In this document: piece after piece, positions 21,092 through 33,595 of the stretch
Numbering within the stretch: the first letter of the stretch is position 1
Layout of the letters: every line of letters starts with the position of its first letter
Assembly (NCBI GenBank): GCA_002205965.3
Contig: NADL03000169.1
Span: 62,001 to 126,000 of the forward strand
Direction: 5' to 3'
DNA length: 64,000 bases
Source of the DNA: Kappaphycus alvarezii
Taxonomy: Eukaryota > Rhodophyta > Florideophyceae > Gigartinales > Solieriaceae
Made by a program: the position numbers and the translations under genes
Notes under the pieces: model-generated
The model's database searches: none
Told to the model about the DNA's origin: nothing
Seen by the model: the letters and a program-made list of their open reading frames with translations, nothing else

Positions 21092-24000
21092 CGCAAATCG
21101 ATGAGACACAAAGCCTCAACCCTAATTCTTTCAAGCGGGCCACTTTCAATCCACTGCCTGCGCTCAATATTGATCCGTACACTACTGTTCTGTCTTCAGG
21201 CATTACTGTAAGCGTAACCACCAAACCAAGAAAATTAACGAGTAAACCCCCATTATACCAAACCAAATGTATGATTGGATTGTGTACTGTTAATAGCTAC
21301 TGTACCGTGATTGGTGCTGAACCTTACTCAAAAATACAGTACGGTACAGACAGTGGAGAGAAGAGAAGAGAAACTTTACTTCAATGAGTGCCTCTGCAAC
21401 GTGTCTATGCCTTCCCGACAACACCCGCCTCATGGACGATCATCGCGAGTCATCCCCCCTACGGTATCATCCGTTTCAGTATAAACCCCAAATATCCGCT
21501 ACAGTACGGTATCGCCCGCAGCTCCATTGTGGGTAACCGCTATGGTTCGCTGCAGATTCCACCCTAATTCCATCCGCGTTTTGATTCAATGGTACCACAG
21601 AGTGGGGTCGTCTACGGTGATGTCCGCCCTGTCACGGTCCGCTTGCACGCCCCTAACATGGCATATCTGTGTACCTCCTATGCAATCACCAACGGTACTT
21701 GAAGAGCGGATGAAGAAATAAATGAATACTGCCCACAAAGCAACAAATAGTTAATTTGGTAGGGGAGATACTTGGGCAATTTATTATTTTGGAAGTAATG
21801 TCATTTCCTGCAGTAAGGCCACATGTTCCATTAGGAATCGAGGTGAGTGGGTGTGAGCTTTGGTAGGTATTGTACTATGGGCAAGGTTAACCTTCAGTAA
21901 ACGGCTCGGGGAAAGCCCGAGCGCTTTCTTGTTTAATGGTTTTTTTTTATTGCGGAGGGTTCCTATTTCAGGAGATGGGGAACTTCATGGCCACGTTGCG
22001 GGGGCTCGAGGACAGGTTGTCGGGCCGCTTTGGAGAGGTCTGCGGCAAACAACCGTGTTGGCGAGTCATATCGCTACCCGCGGGTGGTTCCCTAGGCACA
22101 GCACAGCGCGTGGTCACCGTACTGACCCATAAGTGTCATGCATCCCCCTTGTGCCATTTCAAAGCAGGAGGAAACAATGGTACCCTGCAATAACTGCAAC
22201 CACGTCTTGTAATTGCGGTTCGAGATAGGTACCCTAGCTAGAGCCGCTTGGCATGAAAGTCAGTCCTCGCAGCGATCCGTAGACAACGAGGCTCGGAATG
22301 CCACGGTGCTTTCATCCCCCTTCGGCGTGGCATCAAAGGCCTTTTCCTCAACTGAGCGAACGAGTTGACCCTGCCCAAATCGTTGCATTGAGGTGATAGC
22401 CGTGAACTGGACGTCCTTTCGTGTGCCATTGTGTCTTCCATTGTCATGCGCCCGAACTGCGGATGTGTAAGATCAGAGAGCAGTGTTCGGTAGCGCAAGA
22501 AGGGAAGAGTACAGAACACGCCTGAGGAACACGGGGAAAGGAACGCAGCGGTCGCAATAGGGGTGGCTTACTGCGAGGGTCATGGAGACCTTCGGGCGGG
22601 TAAGATTCGTCCTCATGCAGAGACGCCGCGGCAGCCGCTTCTTCAACGTCGCGTGTCTCGCGGCTGGCCCTACGCCAGTCCTGTAACAACGTCGCCCCCT
22701 GTCCGCTCCTCTTGCTTAGGTAAAACCCTTTCGGTTAATAAAATCCACTGCCTCGTAAGTTGGTAACGCACCAACGCTTTTCCCCGTTTACTGCGAATGT
22801 TGCGGATATTTTTGACACCTACAGAGTTACACTCAAACAACATAGCTCTGATATCCGGCCTGGTATTGTATTCCCGTGTGGCCGACGGTCAAAAATAGGT
22901 GCCTCGCGCGAGGCTCAACCGTAACCCACCAAGAGACCTGGTCATCGTGGCGTGCGATCCCCAGGGAACCGTTTTTGCACTGGATGGGTGTTCGCTGAGA
23001 ACGTCCACGGTTTTCTGGGCACTTTACACCCCGGCTAGGAGGTCCCGGTTCAAACAATGGGGACCGACAAAAATTTTTTTCGAATCATAAACAAGTGTCA
23101 GGGAGAACTGGGGTGGGTTTACAGTTCTGTGATGGCAAATTAAGCTCAAGGATGCTTTCGATACGGCGACGTCGAGGGGTTGCCAGTGAAAGAGGATACA
23201 GTGAACTCATTCTCCAATGTCTATTCGACATGTATGCACAGTACTCATTTGAGTATATTTTCAAAATCCATAAAAGTAATTTCAAAACTATTACATCCCG
23301 CCCTTTTTTGTCCAGACTTAATCTATCTGACATCCTTTGGGGTGGCAAGCTGAAAATTTTCTAGTCCGTTGCTGATTCCAGTTGCTTGAGGCTGTGTTCA
23401 TTCTGTTAGCTGAGAAAACCCATCTACAATGACCCGTGCACAAGACCCTCGAACCATTATCGGAAACCGTGTTAACACACGAGCAAGAGTTCTAACGTCT
23501 CACGTCAAACGTAGGCGCTTTGTGGGGCCTTATGGGATACGAAAATTGTCAGTGGAACCGTCGTGAAAGTTAACCGTGAGGAATAGAACGGCAGTTTTCG
23601 CACAATGGTGGCAGCAGAATGGGAACTTCAGATGGAAACAAGTTTGTATCTTTATCTGGGTAACATTAAGCCGAAGGAGGCTATGCTGACACCCAAATTC
23701 AGAGAAATCTCTCCTCACTGTTCGCTAGTGCACAAAAGTCAAGAAAGAAGCGAGTTGCATTCGATTATTCCTCTTGTTGTCGAGTCTCCCGCTATTTTAA
23801 GCCTGAGTACAAGCCCGGCTACCACTCCGAGCATAATTGCCATCTCGAATCAAACTACTTGCGGTAATCAAGAAATGAAAATCAGTGGAAGCGCTGATTG
23901 GTCTGATACATTTTTTATGCAAACGGACAGAAAAGGATTGAGGGTCACGTAACTGATTGCCTCAATGGATCAATTCCTGCGCTTAAATCGAAGACATATG

Positions 24001-24099
24001 ACCCGGGAGATGACTTCATTATGGAAGGGCAAGGACCGATTGACATGTCGCTTTTTGACTAATTTTAGTGGATGTTTCCAGTGAGCTATCTTTCATATA

Positions 24100-25604
24100 T
24101 TTCGCAACTAGAAATATTGGCCTGGAAGGAGACAATCTGGAACCATGCACATGTCGAAATTTAAGATTTTTCGGTATTTGGTTCTGATACCGCGATTGGA
24201 ATTCAGTGACAGAAGATCTCTATGGAGTTCAAAGTCGCCATCCGTATTTATCGAAGCACCGCATTTTGACATATTATGTCCAGAGGCCGGATTGAAAGCC
24301 TTCTCAGGTACATTTCTTTCAGCGGTGTAAGGCTCCTAACAGAGGCTGAAATGGAAAGTCCAATAAGGCGATTGGACCTCATCACTGGTTTCGTGAATGC
24401 GATAAATAACCATGGAAGTCTAAATATCAGACGGCTGACCGCATCTGCATGGATGAAAGTATGTCACGTTGGTATGGAATAGTATGGAATGGATGAGAGG
24501 GTTATCCCAACCATGTCACCTTGGATAGGAAACCGTAAAATGGTTGCGAGCTGAGGACTACTGCTTGCGGAAAGAGTGGAATCATGCTTCGTATAAATAT
24601 TTGCAAGTCAGCAGAAGATGATACTGAAGATACAAAGCAGTTATTGCAAGGTAAAAAGGAGCTATTGGACCTAGTTGAGCCTTTGTTGGGATCAGAAAGG
24701 GTTATATGTGCAGATTCGTTTTTTATCTTGCAAGCAGCTGATGTTTTGCTTGAGAGGGGTTTACGGTACATTGGAGTTGTCAAAAAGGCTACGAAAAGCT
24801 ATCCTATGAAGTTTCTTTCTGAGAGGGAAGTTACGAACCTTGGAGAAAACTTTTCACTCGTCTCGAAGACAGATATTGGAAAAGTCATTGCTGCAGTTAC
24901 GTGGTGGACCGTGACAGAAGATACTTTTCAGTACAGTTGTACTACGAGGAGAGGCAATCTTATTTACAGGGAAAGATGGAGAACTGTAGGTGGCCACGCG
25001 AAACTTGTAAGTCTGAAGACATATATTCCTGAGATGTGTGGGATGTACTATGACAAATTCGCCATGATTGACGGTCACAACCGATTCCTTCAGGATGATC
25101 TGCAATTGGAAAAGAAATTTGAGGTTGAGGAGTGGTCGATCAGATTGAACACTACTTTGCTCGCTATTTCTTGCGTTGATGCCTGGAAACTTTACAAAGT
25201 ATCTAGAGGAAGCCGTGATTCGATATCACCGAATTAATTCTACTGTAGATTGGCTGATTGACTGATTCAGAACAGTTACGACGACATTAAATTCAGGAAA
25301 AGGCAAGGTTTATCTGATACCTCTTCAGGTGATAAGATATTTCGTGAATTGTACGGAATATATCTTGTTTCAACCAAAAAAGAGGATTATTAGGGGAAAA
25401 GAATCAAATTTTGCCCACCAATCAAGACGTAAAATTTGCATTCAATACAGGGCAAAGTACATTTGTACTGGAAGCGTTCGCTCATTCATGAGCAAAGTTT
25501 CATCTGTCACCCTGACTCTGGCAGAGACTGTGTCAAAAGCATTCCATACATGTGCACTAATTTGGAAGCCTTCGTTAGAGGATTATGGGAAAAGCAATTC
25601 GTAG
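24100..25604 (+). pseudogene. piggyBac-type transposase remains
   Basis: This DDE transposase (DDE_Tnp_1_7 type) would cut and paste its element at TTAA sites. Going right: MSRGRIESLLRYISF (24276), a DESMSRWYG motif in another frame (about 24452-24480), and an NGCEL-like patch with ACGKSGIMLR (24540-24590). Then an open frame of 218 codons (24584-25237) carries VICADSFF, ERGLRYIGVVKK and DGHNRFLQDD followed by NTTLLAISCVDAWKLY, as in piggyBac proteins. The segment to 25604 may be the C-terminus. Several shifts and stops break the N-terminal half. I did not find terminal inverted repeats or flanking TTAA copies, so the element limits are unknown. Confidence 0.75.
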
Positions 25605-27126
25605 GATTCCCTTGAGATAACGTGACACGTACAGAAAAGTGTCTCATGCAAGCCATATTTGCCACATCCACCAATTCATTTTTCGTCTGACTCGAGGACT
25701 AAACGAAACTGTTCGCTTTACTCGCAATGCCTAATTTTATTTTAATTTAACTCAAAGGCATACCCAATGTAACAGTCACATTTGCAAAAATTGTTTCCCG
25801 TCGAAAAGAAACGGAAAAAAGCTATCCATCTTCTCAGCAGATCATCTTCATGATGATCTTGACGAAGATATCCGAACAATTTCGTTCGGAGGCCTGATTC
25901 CCCTAGGTCTCGCACTTGCCAACAATTCTACGCCTCTAATCTATACAATCATCAAAGCAAACACAATTGGTGCCATGGGTACAGTCATCACACCCAGCGT
26001 AGGCCTACGCAACAATCCTTAGTTAACCCCAACATCAAACAATTTCCAAGTAACTCCCTCTACCACTATTAAAAGCCCACCACAAACCCCAGCGACGCCG
26101 ACAAATATCGCTCTTCCGCAAGCCCCGGCCCTCTGAAAATCAACCCGGAACAATAGCATGTGACAGGCAACAACTACAAAAACGCCCTCCTTGTAAACGT
26201 TACAGCCAAGAAACGGAGAATCCATTTCTCAAGCGCATATGACTTACTCCTCCTGAAGGCGGTTATTTTCACGGACGCACAACTGTCCCCCATGGTGAAG
26301 CACAAACGCGTTTTCGGGATGCCTTGACGCACTATTATTTCGCTCTACCGCCATCTGTTCTTGACGCAGTGAAAAAACCCTCATGGAAACGATAAATGAT
26401 CTCTTTAAAAGTTACTAGGAGACCACAGGTAGGCTGTCAGAGTGAATGAATCGACTTACGGAATTATTGAAGTACGAAGGGAGCGCGAAGTCTTGCTTGA
26501 TAATAGTATGCAGGCTTTGGACGAGATGCATGCTAGTCCGACTGGAAGAATGCGGAGAAGGCAAGAATATAGAGAAGATTCGGAGCTACGTTTATGGGCG
26601 TCTGGGCCCGTAACTCTTTGGTTATTGGAATGGTCACGTTAATTTTTATGTTCGTTAGGTCTACCAGTTGTGCCCAAAACTTTACTCAGACTAAATTTAA
26701 GTACCCTCGCGTAGAGCAGAACACAACAATTATAGCGCAGGAAACTCACCCAACCCGAGCCACTTAATTCGACCTAAACCACCACGAAAGCGATAGGAGA
26801 CGGTTCTTGCCACTGAATTTCTCCAGAATTCAACCTGATTCCTTCTCCAGCAAATCTTTTCCATAGCCTCGTATTACCCGTCTGCATCCAGACCTCGCCA
26901 CAGTTCGAACCTGCTGATTTCACACCTGGACAAAGGATACCATCAGAAATGCTGAGACTCATCGATAGTGATATGCATTACGATATAAAGTAAATATCAA
27001 AACACAAAATAAATATCAAAACAAAGATATGAGAGAGAATCGCACAAAGAAATATTCTCAACATATTTCGCATCGTATTCAAACGATGGTCCTAAATTAT
27101 CGGATTCCTAAGACGAATAACTCGTC
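25605..27126. other. No recognised gene
   Basis: Only short frames (for example 26442-26642 plus). A/T-rich in places. It may contain eroded ends of the piggyBac relic and of Gypsy-3. Confidence 0.4.
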
Positions 27127-27577
27127 TTGGTCATAAAAAGACGTCCCAAGCACAAAGACGGACGTCCATGCAGCGGAAAATGCACCACCGAGAATGAAGA
27201 TCAAAAGGAAGAAAATTTCACTGCTTTAAGGGCTCAATTCGCATATTTGCGAGATGAGACACAAGAGAAGATTAATAGATCCCTTCGCGACACCGGAATC
27301 TTCGCTTGGACCATAGAAGAGCTACGCCCTGCAGCCCTCCCGACGAAAAATATCTTCAGTTGAAGGACCTTACACCGATCTACCAAACGCCCGAAGAATG
27401 TCGCCTTGTCATAACCAATCGCCAGACAAGAAATCGAAAATATATTAGATGCGGTGATCATTACCCGTGCTTCGTCTTCATTTTAGTTCACAGTCTTTAT
27501 CGTAACGAAGAAGGATAGTAGGCCTCGTTTTTGCGTGGATTACCACACCATGACCGGCAAAATGAAGTCAGAATGCT

Positions 27578-28400
27578 GTGGGAAATAAGTTAGAAGAAAT
27601 CCTTGGTGACCTATGGGGTAGCTCCATCTTCTGTACCATCGATTTGTTCCCAGAATACTGTAAAATCCGTATGGCCGGGGAATGCAAAGAAATGACTACC
27701 TTCGTCAGCCGCTTCGGCACTTTCAAATTTGAAGTGATGCCATTCGGGTTAGTGAACAGTCCGTCTAGATTCCAGCTAATGATGGAATACGTCTTGAAAT
27801 ACATTCTCTTCGCCCGAGCTTATTTCAATGATTTCGTAATATTCTCTAACTCGATAGAGGAGCATATTGATCACCCAACTGCTGTTTTCAATGCAGTAGG
27901 TGAAGTAGGACTTAGCCTGAAGATTACGGAATTTTGTTTCTTTTATTCCAAACGTAAAGTTTCTTAGTGACTTCGTAGACAAGCGTGGAGTGCATTTTGA
28001 TGAAGCCAAGATTTATCCATCAAGAAGGCCCCCGTTGCTACCAACTCGACGGGTTGCGTACATTTCTTTCCCTCGCCGGTACTACTGCTGGTTTATCAAG
28101 TATTTTGCCGAAATATTCGCTGTAATTCAAGCAGCAGCTTCCGGTAACAAGAAATTTCAATGGATTGAAGAGATGACTGTCGCTTTCGAAACAATAAAAA
28201 GTAGAAGCTTACTCCCTGTCGTTGGTAGCCTTCTCGTAATTCGATTCCTCATTCGTCGTAGAAATTGACGCTTCTAGTGTCGCCATGGGGCAGTTCTGGA
28301 CCACAAAAAGGAGAATGGCAAGATCCATCCCGTGTAGTACGCAAGCAGGACAATGGACTCAGCGGTTCGTAACTATTCTGCATGTGAGAGGGAAGCCCTT
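27578..28400 (+). pseudogene. Gypsy-3 reverse transcriptase and RNase H remains
   Basis: The RT shows TIDLFPEYCKIRM, FEVMPFGLVNSPSRFQ (about 27728-27775) and LKITEFCFF. At the catalytic tetrad the sequence reads YFND (27820-27831) where Gypsy elements have YxDD, so one catalytic Asp position is Asn. The frame breaks near 27967. RNase H-like residues follow (KKFQWIEEMTVAFETIK; then VEIDASSVAMGQF near 28260-28300 in a further frame). It is inactive on both counts. Confidence 0.75.
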
Positions 28401-28659
28401 GCCATAATTTTTGATTTTATGGAAATATAGAGTGTATTTATTGTCAATGTAACCGTTCATGCTGATAACTAGCCATCAGACCCTTCTTTTCGCCTTCATG
28501 AAAGGCGATATTCATGGAAAGCTGGCTTGCTGCATGGAATTCCCCGCGGAGTATTAGTTCGAGGTACGTATTGTATATGCCGGGCGTAGTCAACGGAGCA
28601 GCCGGCTACCACTCGCATATAGTACCAGCTATTTACTCGCTTTCCCTGAACACGATGAA

Positions 28660-30054
28660 GTAGACTTAACTGCCGCGTTGGAATCTGTCACTGTCGAGGG
28701 GAATCCCACACTTGAGCCTTTCCTGCTCGACGTCGCCGGTCATTTGCAAGGTTTGAATATCCGAGTTGATGATGGTACAAGCGTCCTTCGATCAAGCGTG
28801 TATCAAAATAAACTTCATGATGTGGGAAGGAAAGCCTCTGACACGCACCAAAAACCAGCTCAAATCTTTACCGTTTATGAAGGACGGGATCACAATATTG
28901 CAAACCTTCCATGAAGGACACTGGTACAAGCAGACGAGAAAGAAGTTCGTCTAGACCGCTATTGGTGGCCACAGATACACCGGGAAATTCAGAAACTATG
29001 TAAAGAGTTGCTACTGATACCAGATAACGAAGCTTCTTCTGCCATATCGCAAAACGTTAGATTTTCCACTGAATAAAACCCTCGAGACTTATTCAATCAA
29101 CTTTTAGGGGCCTCTACCGATACTAAAGGTAGGAAGGAATTAGTTGCTCATCGCTGTCGATTAGTTGACAGGTGGAACAATCGTAGTTGCCACCATGGAA
29201 TCTTCGGCCATAACCACTGCCAAGTTCATAGAGCACTAATTTATTTACCCTTTTTGTCCCCAAAGACTGTTATCTCCGAAAACATTCGGCGCTTCACCGC
29301 TACCGCCATTGCAGACTTCATGAAGGGTCATTGAATTATCTGGTTCAATTTTGTCGCGTAAGCTCCCATGCCTAATGGTAGAGCCGAAAGGATGGTACGA
29401 ACCATTAAGCCGTCGTCAGGAAGATTTTTATTGGCCAAGGAATGGATTGGGAAGAATATTTGTCCCGGTTTTGTATGAATACCGCGCCGCCGTCGCCTCT
29501 CGGATGGAGCTTCGCCGTTCGAACTGATGTTCAGAGTAGTTTCCCGCACGGATCCCTTTGAACTCGTCGCATTGATATCCAACTCTTCTGATACGCACCG
29601 AAAGTTGGTACTGCTGCTCTCCTCGGTCCTTCCAGCTCAGCGTCGAGATGAAAAGATGCGTATAGTGGGTGATTGAAACAGACTCCTGTATATTCAATTT
29701 GGGGGATTGGATTCTAGTTGCGTATGAGCAGGAGTTAACATCAACAGCTAGGCGGCCTGGCCTCCGGTCCGCTATTGTGGGCCTGGTCGCGTTTAGAAAG
29801 TTTTATATCCCCGATATCGGCTCATTTCATACGGGAGTCGCCATTCCGCAGCTACATTCACGCAAGGAGATTAGCTTCCTAAGTCTTGCACCTGCCACAC
29901 CTCGAGAATTGAGTTTTAGACGAGCCGCCTTGTTGGGAGGCTCGAGCCAAGGAGACCTCCCACCGTCGAGCGACGGTAGGCTTTTTCGTATGCGCCATCT
30001 TTCAAATCTACGTAGGGATTTTGAGATAGTGCTACCGACTGTCCTTCGTCCCTA
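28660..30054 (+). pseudogene. Gypsy-3 integrase remains
   Basis: Scattered over three frames: FHEGHWYKQTRKKFV (about 28905) and YWWPQIHREIQKLC (28955-29000) are the HHCC finger region. A core with PNGRAERMVRTI-like coding lies at 29368-29405, and a C-terminal FNLGDWILVAY starts at about 29695. Identification is by these short blocks and their order after RNase H. Confidence 0.6.
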
Positions 30055-30413
30055 AACGCTCATTAGATGAGCTAGTCACAGTGGCTTTGTCTGACCTGAG
30101 TTGACACTGAGCTTCGGGGCGAAGAAGCGCACGTGGAGTTCTGGCTGCTTGGTTGCGGATGGTGGCAGGCGTGTCGCGTCAGACTAGCGGAGAGGGCTCA
30201 GGTTGTTGTAGGCGATGAGTAGTAGCAGGTTCGGAGTGTTGCCAGGGTATGGGGTGCCCCCGTTGAGAGAGCTGACCGAGCTCGCTCTATGCTTATTATT
30301 GCTACATTGAGTGGATGGAGTGGACCATTTTGATTTGGAACGGTCCGTGCTATTTTATCTGTTGGCCGAAACCATTAGATAAATGGCCTACCATGTCTGT
30401 ACTGTCGGCCATC
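30055..30413. other. Spacer between Gypsy-3 and Copia-1
   Basis: GC-richer, no coding signal. It could include an unrecognised Gypsy-3 LTR. Confidence 0.35.
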
Positions 30414-30734
30414 TGTAGTATGCGCGGTAAAAGCGAGGGGAGCGGGAAAGGAAGGCACATTGAAAGGGTACAAAGGTTCCCGGGATGCAGTTGCAGTCCC
30501 ATATTTGAGCAGTTAAATAGGGCGAGCTAGTACAGAAAAACGATGGATTCTCGGAGTAGCTCCTTTTTCTCCTTCAAGCTCTCGTCCCTCACCTGCCCGA
30601 TCGGCTGGTGAGGACTGACTTATATATTCATTCGGGTGGCCATATAGAAATATATTTAGCTCCATAGATACTGTATTATCGGTTGCACTATAGAATATTT
30701 CTGCCACCTGTCGAATACGGCACCACTCATCACA
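30414..30734 (-). repeat. Copia-1 LTR (3' in element orientation)
   Basis: On the minus strand it starts TGTGATGAGTGG and ends GCATACTACA. Partner of 33273-33595. Confidence 0.8.
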
Positions 30735-32386
30735 ACTGCCAAATCACTGCAGTCGCGGTCCGCGATTGGCCGCGACCGTTTGTACAGTATTTGCTGTACA
30801 ACATATCCCCACCATTGGGCCGAAATGGTCCTTACACAGTAAAAGGCTCAATTAAGTAAATCCTTGAACTGAATAATACGAAACATGAATAATAAGTGTG
30901 CACGCGGATTAAATTGAAATTAGCCGTTTGCTATGCGAATTACAGTACAGTGCATCTTAAAAAGGCCTTCTTACTGGTTCAGAACGAACATTATCCGCAC
31001 CATAAAAAGAAAACTGCAGCTTTGATGTCAGCAATGTTTGCCAAATGACGCACTTGACAAAAGCAATCGACATCTGATCCGTCGAGAGGTTGTATATATA
31101 ACCTCCAATCTTCTTCAGCATTCGAATTTATTCTTCAGCCACAGCGTTCATCAGCCATGTCTTCTTCCCCAAGGTTCCATTCAACAATCCAGACCTTGTG
31201 AATGGCCACGCCCGCATTCAGTCACCATCCCCTCATCCCTCGAAATGACTAGGTTTTCCCCTTGTGCTGGTTCGACAGCAATGAAGATGAAACTTCAGAT
31301 GTCATTTTTGTCAGCATGACAGCCCAAAATTTGAACTGGACGATAGCGGTTCTTCGAGCGCGAGCGACATGTCACCAAAACCGTCACCGTCTACACAGCG
31401 TGTCGTCTACAAAATCAGCGAAGACACCTGACAAGACTACCCACGACACCGATTGGTAGATGACGAGGCGGTAGAGGCAGATTTAGACAAAGAAGATTGT
31501 ACACACCAAACAGTGGACACGTGTGAACATAAGGATCTCCATGGACAGAAGGGTGAGGAGGAAATTATAGTTCAATTATTTCCCAATTAAAGTAAGGATG
31601 GCCAATTGGTTGAAGTGGTTCCAAATATCCCGCGTGTCCAACTATCCAAATCGAGGAAGAAGGTGCATATTAAAAGGTGCTCGTATACAGTGCATTATTC
31701 GAAATCGGCACCAGTGAATGGTTCTGTCAAGAAACTTGGCATATGTAATCAAGCTTGCAAACCTGTAACGAAGAAATCCAAGATTGTTGAACGGAAACGC
31801 AGTCCTTAATCAAGTAGTGTATCAAGGTCATGGTATTAAGCGGCCACCATGATGGCACACAATCGGAAAATGGTTTGTCGCTCAATGAATCACTGGATAT
31901 CCGTTTCGATTTCCCCTTCTGGTTTGATTTTCTCGGCTTCATGAAGAATATCAGAGTCCAAGAGTCCAAGAGCACAGGTTTGATTGAGTTTGCGGAAGGT
32001 GCCAAGTTCCTCTTTTCAGGGCATCAGCGATGTTGTTGGCGCCCTTTATCCATTGCAGAACAGCGATTTCTCCTGACTGAAAGGAGTATCTCAACCTTTC
32101 GACTGTTGGTCGCAGCCTGTAATCGCGACCTTCGTGAAGAGTGTGATGGTCGAGTAGAGTCCATGTGAGTCAACCGTCAAGACAAGCGGCAGAGAACGAT
32201 CAGCCGCGTACATCTTCGACAAGCAGTATGCCATGAGTCCAGCCCGATCGGCTGACTCTGCGGCTGCTAGTATCTCTCCTCTATGGACGAAAACGAGACT
32301 CGAGCCTGCTTAGAGCTATGCTAGTCAATGTTATGAAATATAGTAGAGCTCGAAAAGAAGATTACAGAGAGGTAACCTGTTTGACC
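30735..32386. other. Copia-1 interior without recognised coding
   Basis: Short frames only (for example 31606-31809 plus, 31727-32005 minus). By position it should hold the RNase H end of pol, but I cannot recognise it. TACAGTA palindromes occur near 30780 and 30945. Confidence 0.4.
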
Positions 32387-32991
32387 TTAGGAAGATTTGC
32401 CTTGGATCGCTTCAGAGAAGTCTAAGTAAGCCGAATTTTTGCTACTGACGTCATTATTAGAAGGAACTCGATACGTGAGAACCGGAGAGAGCTGTCGAAT
32501 TTCATGGACAGCGCAATTGGCTCCATTCAAGTGGTGCACTCTCGGATAGGAGTCCCTTTGCTGCAAAGTACTCGATAAAACGGCAGCAGGGCTGATAAAT
32601 CCATGGCCAAGCCAATTAAGCTGCCCAGAAAGTGCTTGGAATAACTTAATCTCATCCAGTGAGCATTTACGTTCTTGGTCTTTCCTCCTAATACGGTCCA
32701 ATGGATTTTGTCAATGGTTTCCATGTATTCCTTCATCGAGACTGTGATTTTGAGATCGGTTTCTTGAAGAATATGGAGTCTATTGAGGACCAGGTTCGAC
32801 TGAGAAACGAATCTACCGGTTTTGAATCGGTTAGAAATCGCATCATGGAAATCTTGAATCTGTTTAGCGTGACCGGCAAGTAGGATACAATCCACAACTT
32901 TGGCGACAATGTGAAGAAAATTTACAGATGGATCCTGTTTCAAGAATAGTTGAGGTATTCCAGGAAAGCATCCAGGCTCACTGCTGAACAT
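32387..32991 (-). pseudogene. Copia-1 reverse transcriptase remains
   Basis: Two overlapping minus frames (32991-32527 and 32701-32387) join to give VVDCILLAGHAKQI at the place of the Copia YVDD(I/M) active site, so the tetrad is damaged. RFKTGRFV, LKITVSMKEYM and CSLDEIKLFQALSGQLNWL with SPAAVLSSTLQQR follow, the typical region after the Copia RT palm. The upstream half of RT is absent. Confidence 0.7.
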
Positions 32992-33099
32992 ACATTCTTC
33001 AACTTCGAGTTGTAACAGTCGATCTTTCCTTGTTCTTGCGCTTCATCTATAAGGCTCTGCTGGGCTTGAAGAAGGCCTCGATCATATAACTAGCGCCCA

Positions 33100-33235
33100 A
33101 GTGTGTGGAATCGTCTTGTAGAACTTTTCTCTCCCTTCTCAAATGCTGTTTCTGTTAAGGCAACCCAACTTGCAACGTTCTTTCTCCAAGATAGGAGGTC
33201 TTGGTCTGGCTCGAATACCGGAGTGTTCATCATGC
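33100..33235 (-). pseudogene. Copia-1 gag N-terminus
   Basis: About 40 bp from the right LTR a minus frame reads MMNTPVFEPDQDLL then SWRKNVASWV, consistent with the start of a Copia gag. It is followed within about 250 bp by RT coding, so the middle of gag-pol is gone. Confidence 0.55.
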
Positions 33236-33258
33236 CAAAATCTTTCTCGAAGTACTTC

Positions 33259-33272
33259 CCTGGGCTCATAAC
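33259..33272 (-). other. Copia-1 primer-binding site (internal tRNA-Met half)
   Basis: Directly against the 5' LTR the minus strand reads GTTATGAGCCCAGG. This complements the anticodon arm of a tRNA-Met (loop CTCATAA), as in Drosophila copia and its relatives, which prime from a tRNA-Met fragment rather than the 3' CCA end. It fixes both the LTR edge and the element class. Confidence 0.7.
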
Positions 33273-33595
33273 TGTAGTATGCCCGGTGTAAGCGAGGGGG
33301 ATCGGGAAAGGAAGGCAAAGTGAGCGGGTGCAAAGGTCCCCGGGATATAGTTGCAGTCCCGTATTTGAGCAGTTTAATAGGGCGAGCTAGTACAGAAAAA
33401 CGATGCATTCTCACAGTAGCTCCTATTCCTCCTTTAAGCTCTCGTCCCTCAACTGCCCTGATCAGCTGGTGAGGACTGACTTATGTATTCGATCGGGTGG
33501 CAATATAGAACTATATATGGCTCCATAGGTACTGTACTACCGGTTGCACTATAGAATAGTTCTTGCACCTGTCGAATACGACACCATTCATCACA
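33273..33595 (-). repeat. Copia-1 LTR (5' in element orientation)
   Basis: Direct-repeat partner of 30414-30734. Minus-strand TG...CA ends. Confidence 0.8.

Larger units (their letters stand above)
20440..23600. other. Intergenic tract with TACTGTAC clusters and no recognised gene
   Basis: Short frames only (for example 21860-22193 plus and 22238-22689 minus), without a motif I recognise. The first 900 bp hold dense GTAC/TACTGTAC repeats. A hairpin GCTCGGG-GAAAG-CCCGAGC followed by a T-rich stretch lies at 21904-21935. A possible old coding remnant between 22440 and 22690 on the minus strand cannot be assigned. Confidence 0.45.
27127..30054 (+). mobile_element. Gypsy-3: Ty3/Gypsy relic, plus strand, no LTRs found
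   Basis: A decayed pol region can be followed left to right: the pre-RT segment (27127-27520), RT (27578-27967), RNase H (27990-28400), the integrase finger and core (28680-29700) and the integrase C-terminus (GDWILVAYEQ at about 29700). No gag or LTR pair is recognised. It differs in sequence from Gypsy-1 and Gypsy-2 and is an older insertion. Confidence 0.75.
30414..33595 (-). mobile_element. Copia-1: internally deleted Ty1/Copia element, minus strand
   Basis: Two direct repeats of about 322 bp (30414-30734 and 33273-33595, roughly 85-88% alike) enclose 2.5 kb. Minus-strand content is a primer-binding site next to the right LTR, a gag N-terminus, then Copia-type RT remains. Capsid, protease and integrase coding is missing, so a large internal deletion is inferred. 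No target duplication is apparent (CCATC left, ACTGG right). Confidence 0.8.

Noticed and set aside
21904-21935. Bacterial-style terminator hairpin followed by T-rich sequence
   Set aside because: The stem is real (7 bp), but there is no upstream gene ending there and the surroundings are eukaryotic. Probably chance.
21860-22689. Possible gene from overlapping plus and minus frames
   Set aside because: Frames are short, no domain or start context is convincing, and composition resembles neighbouring non-coding DNA.
23020-23075. tRNA-like GGTTCAAA box
   Set aside because: No acceptor pairing, D arm or A box in register upstream.
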